In this document: piece after piece, positions 9,529 through 20,684 of the stretch
Layout: each line of letters opens with the position of its first letter
Position numbering within the stretch: the stretch's first letter is position 1
Source of the DNA: Salisapilia sapeloensis
Lineage: Eukaryota; Oomycota; Peronosporomycetes; Peronosporales; Salisapiliaceae
Assembly (NCBI GenBank): GCA_023334545.1
Contig: JAADVB010000104.1
Location: 1-58,995, forward strand
Length of the DNA stretch: 58,995 bases
Direction: 5' to 3'
Position numbers and translations under genes: made by a program
Notes under the pieces: model-generated
Database searches by the model: none
The model's input: only the letters and a program-made list of their open reading frames with translations
Told to the model about the DNA's origin: nothing

Positions 9529-11692
9529 ATGAGTGGTACGCTTGAGGTACTTGTCTTCTCAGATCGCACGATGGCGTGGAATGCGGAGAATGCTGCCGAG
9601 GCGACTGCCTCAGAGAATAAATGGAGACGGACGTTCTGTCAAGTACCGCTCCAATCGATTAATGCACATGCAGATGCTGGGAAACGTAGTGTACAGCAAT
9701 TGCTCGCGTTCTTTCGACGTAAAGTCGAGATCGAACGTCGTCAGAGCGAAGACTTGCGTAAGTGTCTTAAGACAGCAGGGCTAGAAGAGCTTGAGGTATC
9801 GGATTCTTCAGTGTTTGATGCATTGCAAGAGACGCGTAGCTACTGTGATGCTGTGTGTATGCAGCAGCTACGTCTCGCTCGGTTGTTGGAAGATCAAGTC
9901 GTGGAGCCTTTGGAAGCTTTGCATTCAGCATCGCAAGAGTATATTCGTACATTGCGTGGCATGATCAAGGACGCGGATAAGGAGTACAAGCGTGCTGAAA
10001 CAACCTATAACCAGGTAGGTCGTCATGAGCTAAATGTACTGGTATGTATCGTAATCCACGTGCATGTAGGCCAAGACCCGTGTCTACAATGCTGCTGATA
10101 ATGTTCTCGACGCAAAAGCGAGGCAGATACAAGCTCTACAGGTGAGCAATCTTCTCTCCACAAGGCTAAAAGCATGCACTTAAATTTGTGGACGTAGGAC
10201 ATTGGCATTCCGTCGTTCGAGCTGCAGCGGCTTGCGACGAGGATTGAAAAGAGTGAAGAGGCACAGATGCAGGCAGAGATGGATAAGCAGCAGAGCAAGA
10301 CAGAACTATACAAGTCAATCGTCGCGAGAGATGAGATGGCGATGGCTGTGAGCTTTGCGTATCAAAAGGCAGAGGAAGAGCGTCTAGACCAGCTAAACAC
10401 TTGTCTGCAGCAATTTGTCCAGATCGAAAAGGAACGAGCAAAGGTGACGGATAGGTTGGTAAGTTCCTTGCAACAGCCTATTGCTAGCTTGAGTCGTCCG
10501 GATGATATCCAGCTCTTCGTCGAGGTGCGTTTAGATCCTACAAAGAGAGCTGTATCGTTGTTCATGATAGATTACTTGTAGAAATATCGCGACCCGGAGA
10601 ATCTACATTTCCAAGGCAAAGCACTAGCGTTGATGGACTGGCACTGGCGGCAGATGTCGTCTTCAGAGCATAAGCAACACCAGGAAGAGGTCCATTCGAG
10701 CCATATAGATACCGGAATGGAGAAAGTGGAGGAGACTACAAGCGCTCAGGTGAATAATGTGGAGCTAAATTTTATCGAGACAGACCTCAAGGGACTCTTC
10801 CGCGCCACTAGCACTTCTAATACAGAACCAAAGGAAGACGAGGACAGTGATGTCAATGGGGAAGCACAGAGCAGCGAGTCACAAACGACTACTCAGGTAG
10901 CTTCTGATACCGACATCTCGGGTCGTGTGCAAACTGTATGTGAACAAGGACAAGGTCGAGCCTTCTTCGTTCAATGTCTCAATCGCCAACGCAGCATGGA
11001 GACTCGTATCGACAGTCAAGTCAGCTTTGATACACTAGTCCATTGCTTTCATCATTTCCTGGATGCATGTGTACAACACGAAGATCTTAAGGCTGCCAAG
11101 ACTGCCATGATCCTCGCCGAGACATTCTACTTACCAAAACTCATTCCTGATACGTCTGGCGGTCAAGAAGAAGACAGTGAACAAAGTACCATGAAAAGTT
11201 CCTCTGGGCAAAAGGAAGTGAAGGTCTATTTGCAAGAAGAGCTAAGAAAGCACTCGATCTGGAAAAAACCAACAGTACGTCCACTATCCTACCATCTTTC
11301 TACGACTGTCAGTTAATCCATCCTTATCCAGTTCTGGGAGAAAGCGCTCTTACTTGCTGTTGGAGAAGAGCTACAGAAGATGCCTCAGCCATACGCATGG
11401 GAAGACCTGCCGCAAACATACTCTGACCAAGACGGTAGACTTCTTCTCAATCTCATCTTTGCAATCTTACTCTTACCTTGTGGATTGTGTAGGTATACCC
11501 AGTCGACAGGAAGCTGTGGCGCGTATCCACAACATTGTGTTTGGTCAAATTGCATCCTTCAGTCTCAGTATGCTCGAGTTTGACGTTCCTCAAGCACAGA
11601 TCGAATCGTTTGTCGAAGGCATGTGCGATGCTTATGAACTCACAGAGCATCAGCGTCATGCTCTACGTCGCAATTTGCATGAAATCAACTAG
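9529..11692 (+). CDS. F-BAR (FCH-type) coiled-coil protein with KIAA0513/SBF2-like C-terminal domain
   Basis: Six exons: 9529-10014, 10070-10141, 10198-10524, 10582-11274, 11332-11434, 11493-11692; introns 55-58 nt; 626 aa. Residues about 20-290 are long, charged helices in the pattern of F-BAR domains, which dimerise and bend membranes at endocytic or actin-rich sites. After an acidic, disordered linker comes a domain with RAFFVQCLNRQR, a Cys/His-containing helix, TFYLPKL, and finally NIVFGQIASFSLSMLEF. That last part strongly resembles the C-terminal domain of KIAA0513 and the SBF2-type region, as I know them. The start is the first ATG giving a plausible FCH N-terminus; a longer reading frame back to 9415 exists. 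All five introns keep frame. The F-BAR call rests on helix pattern and length; the C-terminal call on motif resemblance. Confidence 0.75.
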
Positions 11693-11758
11693 ATCGTCTA
11701 CACCAGAGCATCTATATAGTCTTTCCAAACGGTTTTTCGTTTTCTTTCGACCTTCTAG

Positions 11759-13122
11759 CTACTGCAGTCTCTCAATGACCATCGCGCCAGCACCTCCACC
11801 TCCATTGCAAATCGACGCACATCCGATCGTCGCGTCACGTTCCTGGAGAATGTGGATCAACGTGCCGACGATACGAGCACCAGACATACCGATCGGATGG
11901 CCGAGTGCCACGGCACCTCCGTTCACGTTCACGCGGTCGTGGCTAAGACCCATGAGCTGCATGTTAGCGAGCGCAACGACCGAGAAGGCTTCGTTAATCT
12001 CGTGGTACTCGACGTCCTCAAGCTGCATGCCCGCGTGATGCAGTGCGATCGGAACAGCCTTGGACGGCGCGATCGTGAACTCTAGTGGCGCCTGTGCGGC
12101 GTCGCCAAAGCCGCGGATGCGAGCCAGTGGCTTAAGACCGAGAGACTGGGCTTTAGCGGCGGACATGATGACCATCGACGCCGCGCCATCGTTCAGTGGT
12201 GAGGCATTGGCAGGCGTGACTGTTCCGTCTTTTTTAAACGCCGGACGGGCAGTCGGGATGCGGTCCACAGGCGTCTGCGTCGGCTCCTCGTCCTTGCTCA
12301 CTTCCAACGGATCGCCCTTGCGTTGAGGCACGCGCACGGACGTGATCTCTTTGTCAAAGAAGCCACGTTCGTTGGCCTCAAGCGCTCGGAGGTAGCTCTC
12401 TCGTGCATATGCGTCCTGGTCTTCTCGAGAAAAGTTAAAGTCGTCCGCACACTTCTCGCCGCACATACCCATGTGCTGGTTGTTGTACGGGTCCCACAGT
12501 CCGTCATGGATGGCACCGTCCACGAGCTTGCCGTCTCCAAGGCGGTAGCCCGTACGTGCCTTTTGGAGATAGTACGGGACGTTGGACATGCTCTCGAATC
12601 CGCCGGCGAGCAGGATCTCCTGGCTACCGGCCATGACGCTCTGCGCTGCCGTCGCAATGGACTTCATGCCGGACGCACAAACCTTGTTCACGGTCGTGCA
12701 CGGAATGTACTCGGGGAAACCTGGTATAAGGAGTGATAAGCAATTATCGTCGAAGATCTATACAAGGGGGACGTACCAGCTTTCAGGACAGCCTGACGAG
12801 CCGGAGCTTGGCCAATGCCAGCGCTCACGACGTTGCCAAGGTACGCCTCCTGGATCTGGGAGGGCTGGATACCCGCCCTCTCGACGGCAACGGCATTGGC
12901 AATAGCGCCTAGCTCAACAGCAGGCATGGAGCCCAAGCCACCATTAAACGTCCCAATGGGCGTCCGAGCGTAGCTTACGATCACCGCTTCCTATCGTCAC
13001 CCACAAGGTCAAAATTCGAGTTGTATTATGAAAAAGGGGATGGAGGATACATTTCCCGATGGGGCAGATGAAAACGATCGGTGCAAGGTCTTCAAGGTAG
13101 AACGACGGAAGGTAGCTAGCAT
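11759..13122 (-). CDS. ACAT: Acetyl-CoA acetyltransferase (thiolase), mitochondrial
   Basis: Three exons: 13122-13051, 12990-12777, 12720-11759, with 60- and 56-nt introns; 415 aa. The enzyme condenses two acetyl-CoA to acetoacetyl-CoA or catalyses the reverse cleavage, in ketone and isoleucine metabolism or sterol precursor supply. Catalytic elements are all visible: nucleophile Cys in NKVCASGM (about residue 110), HEINEAF, GHPIGMSGA with the base His (about 370), and CNGGGGAG with the second catalytic Cys (about 400). Exon 1 encodes only 24 residues, MLATFRRSTLKTLHRSF and onward, a textbook mitochondrial presequence. The enzyme proper begins in exon 2 with EAVIVSYARTPIG. The exon 1 model is my inference but keeps frame with good splice signals. 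Its start lies 100 bp from the divergent PEX12 start. Confidence 0.93.
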
Positions 13123-13222
13123 TTTGATAAATGAGCTCGAGAGACAATTCGTATGCGTTTTTGTATCGAAAGCTGATTAGAGCCATAGTTCAAGTACATC
13201 TGCTTACGTCATCCGCCAGAAG

Positions 13223-14496
13223 ATGCTTTTTCTAGAGCAGACTCATGGCTTTGGCATCGAGGAAGGCCATGCGCCGCCGCCCTCGCTCTTCGAGTTGCTC
13301 ATGCAACAGAAACTCAATACGAGCTTCAAACCTGCGGCAGAGTATTTGTTGCATGCCGTGTGTGAAGCATACCCGGATGTAGCCCAATCGATCGGCGTGC
13401 GATACTTTGATGAGCTCTACGCATTCCTCCACGCGATGCTCGAACGACACTTTTTAACGAGCTATGACAGCCTTGCAACGGAAAAATTCTTTGGTATGAA
13501 GCGAGCACTCGTGTCGGATGATAAAACGACGAAAACACTGCCGCTGACGAGCTCGGCTCGACGACGGTCGCTACTGTATGCTGTCTTGCTGCCGTACATG
13601 AAAAGCAAAGTAGACAATTACCATCGAGACTTGGTGGAGAGCCCACCGAGACCAGACGTCGCCAATACGGAGTCGTCGCAGTCGATGGGTGGCATGCAAA
13701 AGTTTCTCCGTCACTTGCAGCGACTACAAGTGCTCTATAAAACCAAACGAGGGTTTGTCAAGGTCTATCCGTTCATTCACTTTGCCTACGAAGGTGTCTT
13801 CTTCCTCTACCAGGTATAGACGCCAACACGTGTCACTACCGCACGTATTGCTAACAAGATGATGGCTAGTGGCTCTACTTGTTCGAGGATACGCCGTACT
13901 TCACCCCGATCCTACGACGTCTCAAGGTCGTGCTCGTGCGTGCTACCATGGAGGACGAGGTATCCTTCTCCTTTCTAGTATTACTACCAAGCTAATCTCC
14001 CTTCTAGACTGCTTTCCAAGACAGTGCTCGTGCAGCTCGAGCAGAGGTTTTAAAGCGATGGGGAGGACCTTCGCTACTGCATCGTCTCCAGCGCGGCCTC
14101 CGACAATCTGTCTGGGCCGTCCAGGATCACTCGTACCTCGTCTTGCTATTTGGCATCGCCGGCTACAAGCTCGTGGAATGGATGTACTCGGATGAAGGTG
14201 TCGCGGCGAAGAAGCGTATGAACGCAGTAGACACGCCCGTACCTCCTCCTCCTCTCCCACCGCAGTTCACAAGCCAACAACTTGGACATGAACCGGTTGA
14301 TGCAGGCTTCTGTCCGATTTGTCGACGCCCTCGTGTCAACCCTGCGATGGCAAGCTCCGGATATGTCTTTTGCTACACGTGCATCTACGAACATCTAAGC
14401 AACGCTGGTACATGCCCCGTCACGAACATGAAATGCGACAAGGAGGCACTCGTTCGTATCTACGACGAGCACGCGGAGGATGCGCCTGTGGTGTAG
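13223..14496 (+). CDS. PEX12: Peroxin-12, peroxisomal RING E3 ligase subunit
   Basis: Three exons: 13223-13813, 13870-13959, 14008-14496, with 56- and 48-nt introns; 389 aa. PEX12 joins PEX2 and PEX10 in the peroxisomal membrane to ubiquitinate the import receptor PEX5 and allow its recycling. N-terminal features match the family: FGIEEGHAPPPSLFELL, then mostly helical, partly hydrophobic segments. The C-terminus carries a degenerate RING with Cys pairs in CPICRRP and FCYTC and a lone Cys in GTCPVT, matching the reduced zinc-binding set usual for PEX12. A proline run (VPPPPLPPQF) precedes the RING. Both splice joins keep frame and restore the sequence around FLYQ-WLYL and MEDE-TAFQ. Its start is close to the divergent thiolase gene, so the two may share a promoter. 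Confidence 0.92.
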
Positions 14497-14947
14497 AATA
14501 TACAACCCTTAAAGATTTCTATGCGCTCTACGCCCAGCTGCTCTTCCTTTTTTCTCACCACATCTGCCTCAGCCATTCCTTCAGTCAACAAGCCTGTCAA
14601 CTTGCTTTCCCTCCTTTCTGCTTTGGGACAAGTACAGACGATCGCAAGTATCATCCATCGTCGACGAAGATACTTTTACCAGAGAAGTTAGCCATAACTC
14701 GAAAAAATCTGTTTCTACAGTTGAACTGGCGTCGTCTCAACCCTCGTCTCATAAATATACATGCACTTCCTATGGAAAGAAATATCTTTTGTGGATGTCG
14801 TATTCTGGATCAGATGCTGCCAGCTGCCATCCAAACTATCTTGACTTGAGTATGGTCCGAGAGGAGGCAGGACGCCCCTCCCGCAGCTCCGTCATAACCA
14901 AATCAGACCGACAAGGGGGAGGAGGATCGCATACCCAGACTAGAAGA
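14497..14947. other. Intergenic, presumptive myosin A promoter
   Basis: 451 bp between PEX12 and myosin A, both plus strand. It includes a pyrimidine-rich patch near 14525-14630. An in-frame extension of the myosin frame reaches back to 14789, but its sequence is unlike the paralogue's N-terminus, so I treat it as untranslated. Confidence 0.5.
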
Positions 14948-17900
14948 ATGAGCGGTACGTTGGATGGCGCCAAGTGCTACGTCCCAGACCCCGACCACGT
15001 GTGGCTAGCGGCTGAGATCGTGCGGGAAGAAGAAGGCACGAACGGCGCTCGCAAGGTCCATGCCAAGGTCGAACTCCCGGACGGCACGGTCGAAGAGCGA
15101 GACGTCGACTTGGGCGACAAGAAAGTCAAGCAGATTCTAGCCAGCAACAATCTCGAGACGTTGCCATACCAGAATGAGAATCTGGGGGAGCATGGGGCAG
15201 AAGATATGATCTCCCTCAACTATCTCCACGAAGCCGCGATCTTGTACAATGTCAAGCAGCGATTCCTACAGCAACTCCCGTACACGTACACAGGCGACAT
15301 TTGCATTGCCGTCAACCCGTACCAGTGGCTCGCGGACCTCTACACGGAGGAGCAGCACCTCAAGTACCTCAACCAGCCCAAGGAAGAGCTCCCGCCGCAC
15401 GTCTACGCGACGTCCGTCGCGTCCTATGACTCGATGCGAAGGCATGAGCTCAACCAGTCCATCCTCGTATCTGGCGAATCTGGTGCCGGGAAGACGGAGA
15501 CGACCAAGATCTTGATGAACCACTTGGCGACGATCGCTGGTGGTATGAACAACACGACTATCAAGCGCATTATCGAAGTCAATCCGCTCCTCGAATCTTT
15601 TGGTAACGCCAAGACGGTGCGAAACGATAACTCGAGTCGATTCGGTAAATTCACACAACTCCAGTTCGATCCGAATGGAACGCTCGTTGGTGCCAAGTGC
15701 CGCACCTATTTGCTCGAGAAGACGCGTGTCATTAGCCACGATGACGCCGAGCGAAACTACCATATCTTTTATCAACTCCTCGAGAGCGGAGACACTGCTT
15801 CGCAGCTCAAGCTCGATCCTTCCAAAGCATACCGGTACACTGGCGACAACAAGACGCAAAAGATCGAAGGCATGTCTGACAAGGACCTCTTCGGTCGTAC
15901 CTGCGATGCCTTGGAGCTCGTCGGTCTCACGCCGGAAGACCAGAAGCCTCTGTTTGAGATCCTCGCGGGTATCCTGAACCTCGGTGAGTTGCAGCTCGAG
16001 TCCAATCCGGATGACGATGAGCAGTCCCGTATCGTTGCTGGTGATGCCGGCGCTACGGCTGCAACAGAACTCTTCGGACTCACGTGGGAAGCGATGGAGA
16101 AAGCTCTGTGCTCCCGTACAATGCGTGCTGTAAACGATGTGTATAGCGTTCCTCTGCACAAAGAGCAAGCTGAGGACTGTCGTGACGCTCTTGCAAAGGC
16201 GACGTATTCGAATATCTTCGATTGGCTTGTGAACATCATCAATGACTCGCTCGCAGACGACGTCCACATGCGTTATCACATTGGTGTCTTGGATATTTTC
16301 GGTTTCGAACACTTTAAACACAATTCGTTTGAACAGTTCTGCATCAACTATGCGAACGAAAAGCTTCAGCAAAAGTTCACGGAAGATGTCTTCAAGACAG
16401 TGCAGCTCGAATATGAAGAAGAAGGAATTAACTGGGAACACGTCGAGTACGCTGATAACCAGGATGTCCTGACGGTCATTGAGAGTAAGATGGGTATCAT
16501 CTCGCTCTTGAACGAAGAGCTGATGCGCCCCAAGGGCACAGAAGCCTCGTTCATGGGTAAAGTCCGATCGCTCCACAAGGACGACATGACCCACGTCATC
16601 GAGTTCCCACGTACATCTCAGAAAGACTTTACCATTAAGCACTACGCTGGTGCTGTCATGTACGACTCGACGGGCTTCCTCGAAAAACACAAGGACGCGC
16701 TCCTTCCAGACTTGGCAGAGCTCATGCGTGGATCGTCCAAGCCGTTCCTCGGCAAACTCTTTGAGCAGAAACCTGCACCGGAAGCAGCAGACACTGGCAA
16801 CCGTCGTAAACGTGGCGGTGGCGGTGGAGGCTCCGTCGCATCGAGCACCGTCGGCACACAGTTCAAGAACAATCTGGCGGAACTCATGACGACGATCCAA
16901 TCCACGCGTGTGCAGTACGTCCGTTGCATCAAGCCTAACTCTGTCAAGAGTGCGCATGAGATGGATAACTCAATGGTCATCTCGCAACTGCGTTGTGCCG
17001 GTGTCATCGAAGCCATCCGCATCGCGCGTGCAGCGTACCCCAACCGTCTCTTGCACTCGGAGATTCTTGACAAGTACTGGCTCTTCGTTCCGTCTGGAGG
17101 CTCGACCGAGCAAGAGCGTTGTCAAATGCTCATGGATAAGCTCAAACTTGCATCTCCAGAGCAATATCAAATGGGTAAGACACGTGTCTACTTCCAATTA
17201 GGAGTCTTAGAAGACTTGGAAGACCGACGAAAGAGACTGTTGGACGCCAAGGCCACGTACCTCCAGAACGTCATGGTCGGATTCACACAGCGTATCCGCT
17301 ACCTACGCCAACTAGCTGCTATCGTCAAGCTGCAGTCGGTCATCCGATGCGTCATCGCCATGCGTCGATACTATGCCTTCCACAAAGGTCTCGTTCTCTG
17401 CCAAGCGCAATGGCGAGGCACACAAGGACGCAAGTATGCGACGGAAGTCAAGCGTGAGCATGCTGCTGTTATCATCCAGAAGCACGCGCGTGGGTTCTCC
17501 AAGCGCAGTCAGTTCGTTAAGGTGCACAACATGGTCATTCGTGTGCAAGCGATTGCGCGTATGAAGATCCAGCGTCCAAAGTACTTAGAAGCTTTGAATG
17601 AAAAGAAACTCGAGGCAGACATGGCGTATCAGATCCAGAAACTTAAGGATCGTCTGCAAGAAGAGAAAGAGCGGAGTGCTCAGTTGGAACGCGAGCGGAC
17701 GTTGTCGACGGAGCAAGTGGCACCAACAGAGTCGGCGGAAGTGGATGCTGGTGGGATGATTGAAAAGATGCAGGAGGAGAACCAGAAATTGCGACAGAAG
17801 AATGATAAGATGCAGGAAGAGCTATCCAACCTCCGTGGTGAAGTCAGCAAGTATCGTAGTGATAAGGAGATGACCTCGGCTGGTAACCACGTCCGCGTCG

Positions 17901-18673
17901 CGTCGCTCGAGGACCAAGTCAAGGATAGGGATAAGAAGATTAAGGAGCTCGAGGCAGAGAACGTCAAGCTCAAGAAGACGATCGAGAGCATGCCGACGCA
18001 ACCGAAGAAGGAGGTGACCAAGGCACGCTCGCTCTTCCGCACCATCGGCTCGAAGAAGGACAACGACGATGTCCTCATGGACTCGCTTACGAACGAAAGC
18101 GATGCTCACTCGAATGGACGTGCGTCCTACCTCCAAGCGCCAGATATTTCCTTCCGCATGCCGCGTATGAGCTTGTCGACCAAGATCTGGGGCACCTCCA
18201 AGTCGCGCATTGAAGAGAACGAGAACGGAGACCCGCTGCAGGACAGTCCGAACAATGACACGATGACGTCTAGTCAGACAGACTCGATCGTCACGCGCAA
18301 CACGCTCGTGAAGAGTGTCGAGAGCGGCGTCACGGGTGCCATGTCCAACATCAAGGGCCGCATCGGTGCTGCCGTCAACTACGGCATGTCGACGAACCGC
18401 ACGAAGCGGGCGGGTAGCAAGGAAGAAAGTTTCGACAAGGAAAAGATGAACAACCACGAAGGTCCGGTGCGTGAATCCTTCAACCTGGATGCACTCCCCG
18501 AGGTGTCGCTGCCTGTTGGGTGGGAAGCCAAGGTCTCTCGCTCGACTGGCCGCGTCTACTATGTGAACCGCAAGCTCGGCAAGTCCCAGTTCGAGAGACC
18601 GACGCTAGCGTCGCTCAAGGCGCAGAAGTTGGCCAGGCGCTCGAGTGCCGCTGCCGAGCCCGTCGCCGAGTAA
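14948..18673 (+). CDS. Unconventional myosin heavy chain with C-terminal WW domain (myosin A)
   Basis: Intronless, 1241 aa from the ATG at 14948, chosen because MSGTLDGAKCYVPDPDHVW aligns with the start of the paralogue at 51113. An SH3-like N-terminal subdomain is followed by the motor: P-loop GESGAGKTETTK (about residues 176-187), switch I NDNSSRFGKF, switch II DIFGFEHF, and actin-binding region TQFKNNLAELM. The neck (about residues 770-880) has several IQ-like motifs (for example VIIQKHARGFSKR) for calmodulin-type light chains. Next come a coiled coil, a Ser/Thr-rich linker and a WW domain near residues 1188-1218. The WW domain keeps GWE and YYVN, but the second signature Trp is Phe (SQFERP). 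It is an actin-based motor for organelle or membrane transport; cargo unknown. The paralogue in this window (myosin B) has introns in its tail. Confidence 0.96.
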   Translation: MSGTLDGAKCYVPDPDHVWLAAEIVREEEGTNGARKVHAKVELPDGTVEERDVDLGDKKVKQILASNNLETLPYQNENLGEHGAEDMISLNYLHEAAILYNVKQRFLQQLPYTYTGDICIAVNPYQWLADLYTEEQHLKYLNQPKEELPPHVYATSVASYDSMRRHELNQSILVSGESGAGKTETTKILMNHLATIAGGMNNTTIKRIIEVNPLLESFGNAKTVRNDNSSRFGKFTQLQFDPNGTLVGAKCRTYLLEKTRVISHDDAERNYHIFYQLLESGDTASQLKLDPSKAYRYTGDNKTQKIEGMSDKDLFGRTCDALELVGLTPEDQKPLFEILAGILNLGELQLESNPDDDEQSRIVAGDAGATAATELFGLTWEAMEKALCSRTMRAVNDVYSVPLHKEQAEDCRDALAKATYSNIFDWLVNIINDSLADDVHMRYHIGVLDIFGFEHFKHNSFEQFCINYANEKLQQKFTEDVFKTVQLEYEEEGINWEHVEYADNQDVLTVIESKMGIISLLNEELMRPKGTEASFMGKVRSLHKDDMTHVIEFPRTSQKDFTIKHYAGAVMYDSTGFLEKHKDALLPDLAELMRGSSKPFLGKLFEQKPAPEAADTGNRRKRGGGGGGSVASSTVGTQFKNNLAELMTTIQSTRVQYVRCIKPNSVKSAHEMDNSMVISQLRCAGVIEAIRIARAAYPNRLLHSEILDKYWLFVPSGGSTEQERCQMLMDKLKLASPEQYQMGKTRVYFQLGVLEDLEDRRKRLLDAKATYLQNVMVGFTQRIRYLRQLAAIVKLQSVIRCVIAMRRYYAFHKGLVLCQAQWRGTQGRKYATEVKREHAAVIIQKHARGFSKRSQFVKVHNMVIRVQAIARMKIQRPKYLEALNEKKLEADMAYQIQKLKDRLQEEKERSAQLERERTLSTEQVAPTESAEVDAGGMIEKMQEENQKLRQKNDKMQEELSNLRGEVSKYRSDKEMTSAGNHVRVASLEDQVKDRDKKIKELEAENVKLKKTIESMPTQPKKEVTKARSLFRTIGSKKDNDDVLMDSLTNESDAHSNGRASYLQAPDISFRMPRMSLSTKIWGTSKSRIEENENGDPLQDSPNNDTMTSSQTDSIVTRNTLVKSVESGVTGAMSNIKGRIGAAVNYGMSTNRTKRAGSKEESFDKEKMNNHEGPVRESFNLDALPEVSLPVGWEAKVSRSTGRVYYVNRKLGKSQFERPTLASLKAQKLARRSSAAAEPVAE

Positions 18674-19036
18674 AACGGAAGCTCGTGGTTGTAGCAAGTT
18701 TGTATCCACTTGGACGCGACGTCGAGACTAGTTGCATTTGCAAACGTCCTCTCTGTGTAGGCTGAAACTATATTCAATCTAGAATTTGATGGTTTTGATC
18801 CGTGGTGTCTTGCGCTTACGATGCTAGAGACATCCGTGCATATACCCTTTCGACTAGTCTATCTGGCGATGGTCGGTACGCCTATCATTCTACACATTCT
18901 CCTGCTGCTACTCTGCCTTAGATCCTTGTGAATGCGATAGTAGCTCTCCTGCTATGCATACCAGCTACATGTTAGCTATCGATAGCTATGGCTACGGAGA
19001 GGAGGAAGGAAAGGATAAACGATACCATGAGCTCTT
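18674..19036. other. Convergent intergenic stretch, nothing recognised
   Basis: 363 bp between the stop of myosin A (plus) and the stop of the coiled-coil protein (minus). Presumably 3' untranslated regions of both; no coding or repeat signal seen. Confidence 0.5.
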
Positions 19037-19857
19037 TTACATTTCAATCCAAGTCTTAGACCCTTCTCTTTCTTCGTATGCGGCGATACTGCTAGCGCTG
19101 CTTCGATCGGAATCCTCTGCGCTGTCTTCAAAGGCCGGTGGACTCAGTGGTTCGTCATGCGTGTGTTCAAAGTCCGAGTCCAATTGATCGTGCTCGCTGT
19201 TTTCCGTGTCGTAGCCGATGTGGTCAAACTGTTCGTCCGAGGCACGACCGGGTGGTGTCTGTGGAGGCTCTGAGGGAGTGCTAGTGCGGTTTTCAGGTGA
19301 CTCGTCTTCTTCACTTAGAGGTGTATGAGCACTTGGAGCGACGGAGGCTGGTGGGATCGCCTTAGATGTACGACGCTTGATGCTCACAAGTTTCGACGAG
19401 AGCTTGTCACGGATGGTACTAGAGCGACGGGAGCGAGCACTATTTCCATCGGAGCTCGACGTATCGTTCGCTTGGCTCGACCGAGATGTGTCAGTTGGCT
19501 TGCGCTGTGGCATCGTGCCTTGTCGTCCACGACTACCACTTTTCATCGGAGCTGGTTGGAAAGATGCAGCCTTAGCCATCGATAGACATTCCGCATGCAA
19601 CGTCTTGTATTCGTCATCAAGTGCTTGCAGCTATCTCCGAGAAGAGTTAGTGGTAGGCAGAAGCTACACTTGGGCTACTCAAGTACCTGGTTCGAAAGCT
19701 CCTGCGTCCGTTTGTGCTCTCGAGCGATGGTCGCGTCTCGATCCCGATGCGTCTGTAGTAGTTTCTGCTGTAGCTCCATGTTCTTCTGCATCTCGGTGGC
19801 GATGTACTCGCTCAACTCGGCATTCTCGCGCCGTAGTTCCGCCACCGTCGCTCCCAT
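19037..19857 (-). CDS. Hypothetical protein with N-terminal coiled coil and acidic/Ser-rich tail
   Basis: Two exons: 19857-19687 and 19630-19037, joined across a 56-nt intron in phase 0; 254 aa. The first ~75 residues form a coiled coil (LRRENAELSEYIATEMQKN and onward) that runs unbroken through the splice junction (ELSNQ-LQALDDEYKTLH), which supports the intron. The next part is basic and Ser-rich (RSRRSSTIRDKLSSKLVSI), then strongly acidic and Pro/Ser-rich, ending WIEM. No domain recognised; it could be a scaffold or cytoskeletal adaptor. The 5' end is uncertain: other ATGs lie about 60 nt upstream in other frames, so a further 5' exon is possible. Confidence 0.6.
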
Positions 19858-20684
19858 CGCCTCGCGAGATGTAAAGCTGGTCCAAATGACGTCTCATCGT
19901 ACCGCGCTGAATCCATACGATTTTCAGTATTGCGGATATTTTTAATGTTCATACAGTAGGGTTTTTAGGGCGTAAAGGAACAATTAGAGTATACACGGCG
20001 CATGGAGTTTCTTGACTCTATCTCATCGCTAGGAAGTAGATGGTAGTGTTGAATGCCATACAGAGTTTGACCGTTGAATATTGTTTCTTGGGATCTATCA
20101 TTTAAGAATGCAAGGACTAGCTTGAAACTGAAAATTGTGATTCAATATGCCGATGGAAACTTGGCATTGACTCGTGACTTTCGACGCAAACCTTTGACTT
20201 CACAATGATATTTGAGCACTTTTATTTACCTCGCCAGTGTCTTTCACTTATCTTCATTTAAACCATGCATGAAGATTAGCAATACTCGAGTACAGCACAC
20301 AATAGCTTCTTGACCTTCTTGCGTACGTGTAGGCATCACTTGCCTAGGCTAACTCACCAATTTTGGAAAATATGCATGCATGGATTAATTTGGATCCTTT
20401 CGTGACAGCAAGTGCGTAATTCATCATGAAATATATGAAAAAGTTGCACGGAGCTCGTCGAACTGGTTTGGCAAGCCGTACACATAAGTTTTCATTTACA
20501 CTTAGGCGTCTACGATAAGGTTTGGCAGCATAGTACACGTAAAATCTTAGGCTGCAAAGCAAAGCTTTGTAAACTTCAGTTACGCTCGTGTGTTCAACGA
20601 AGTGTTTAGCGGTATGCGACTACTCTATCGCGATAAATCACGCACAACCACGAACGTGAACTTGTAGCAGACCAAGACAGCTCG

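Noticed and set aside
15266-16957. 563-codon open frame on the minus strand
   Set aside because: Lies entirely antisense to the myosin A motor; its translation is Val/Arg/Glu-rich with no domain, as expected of a shadow frame of a strongly biased coding strand.
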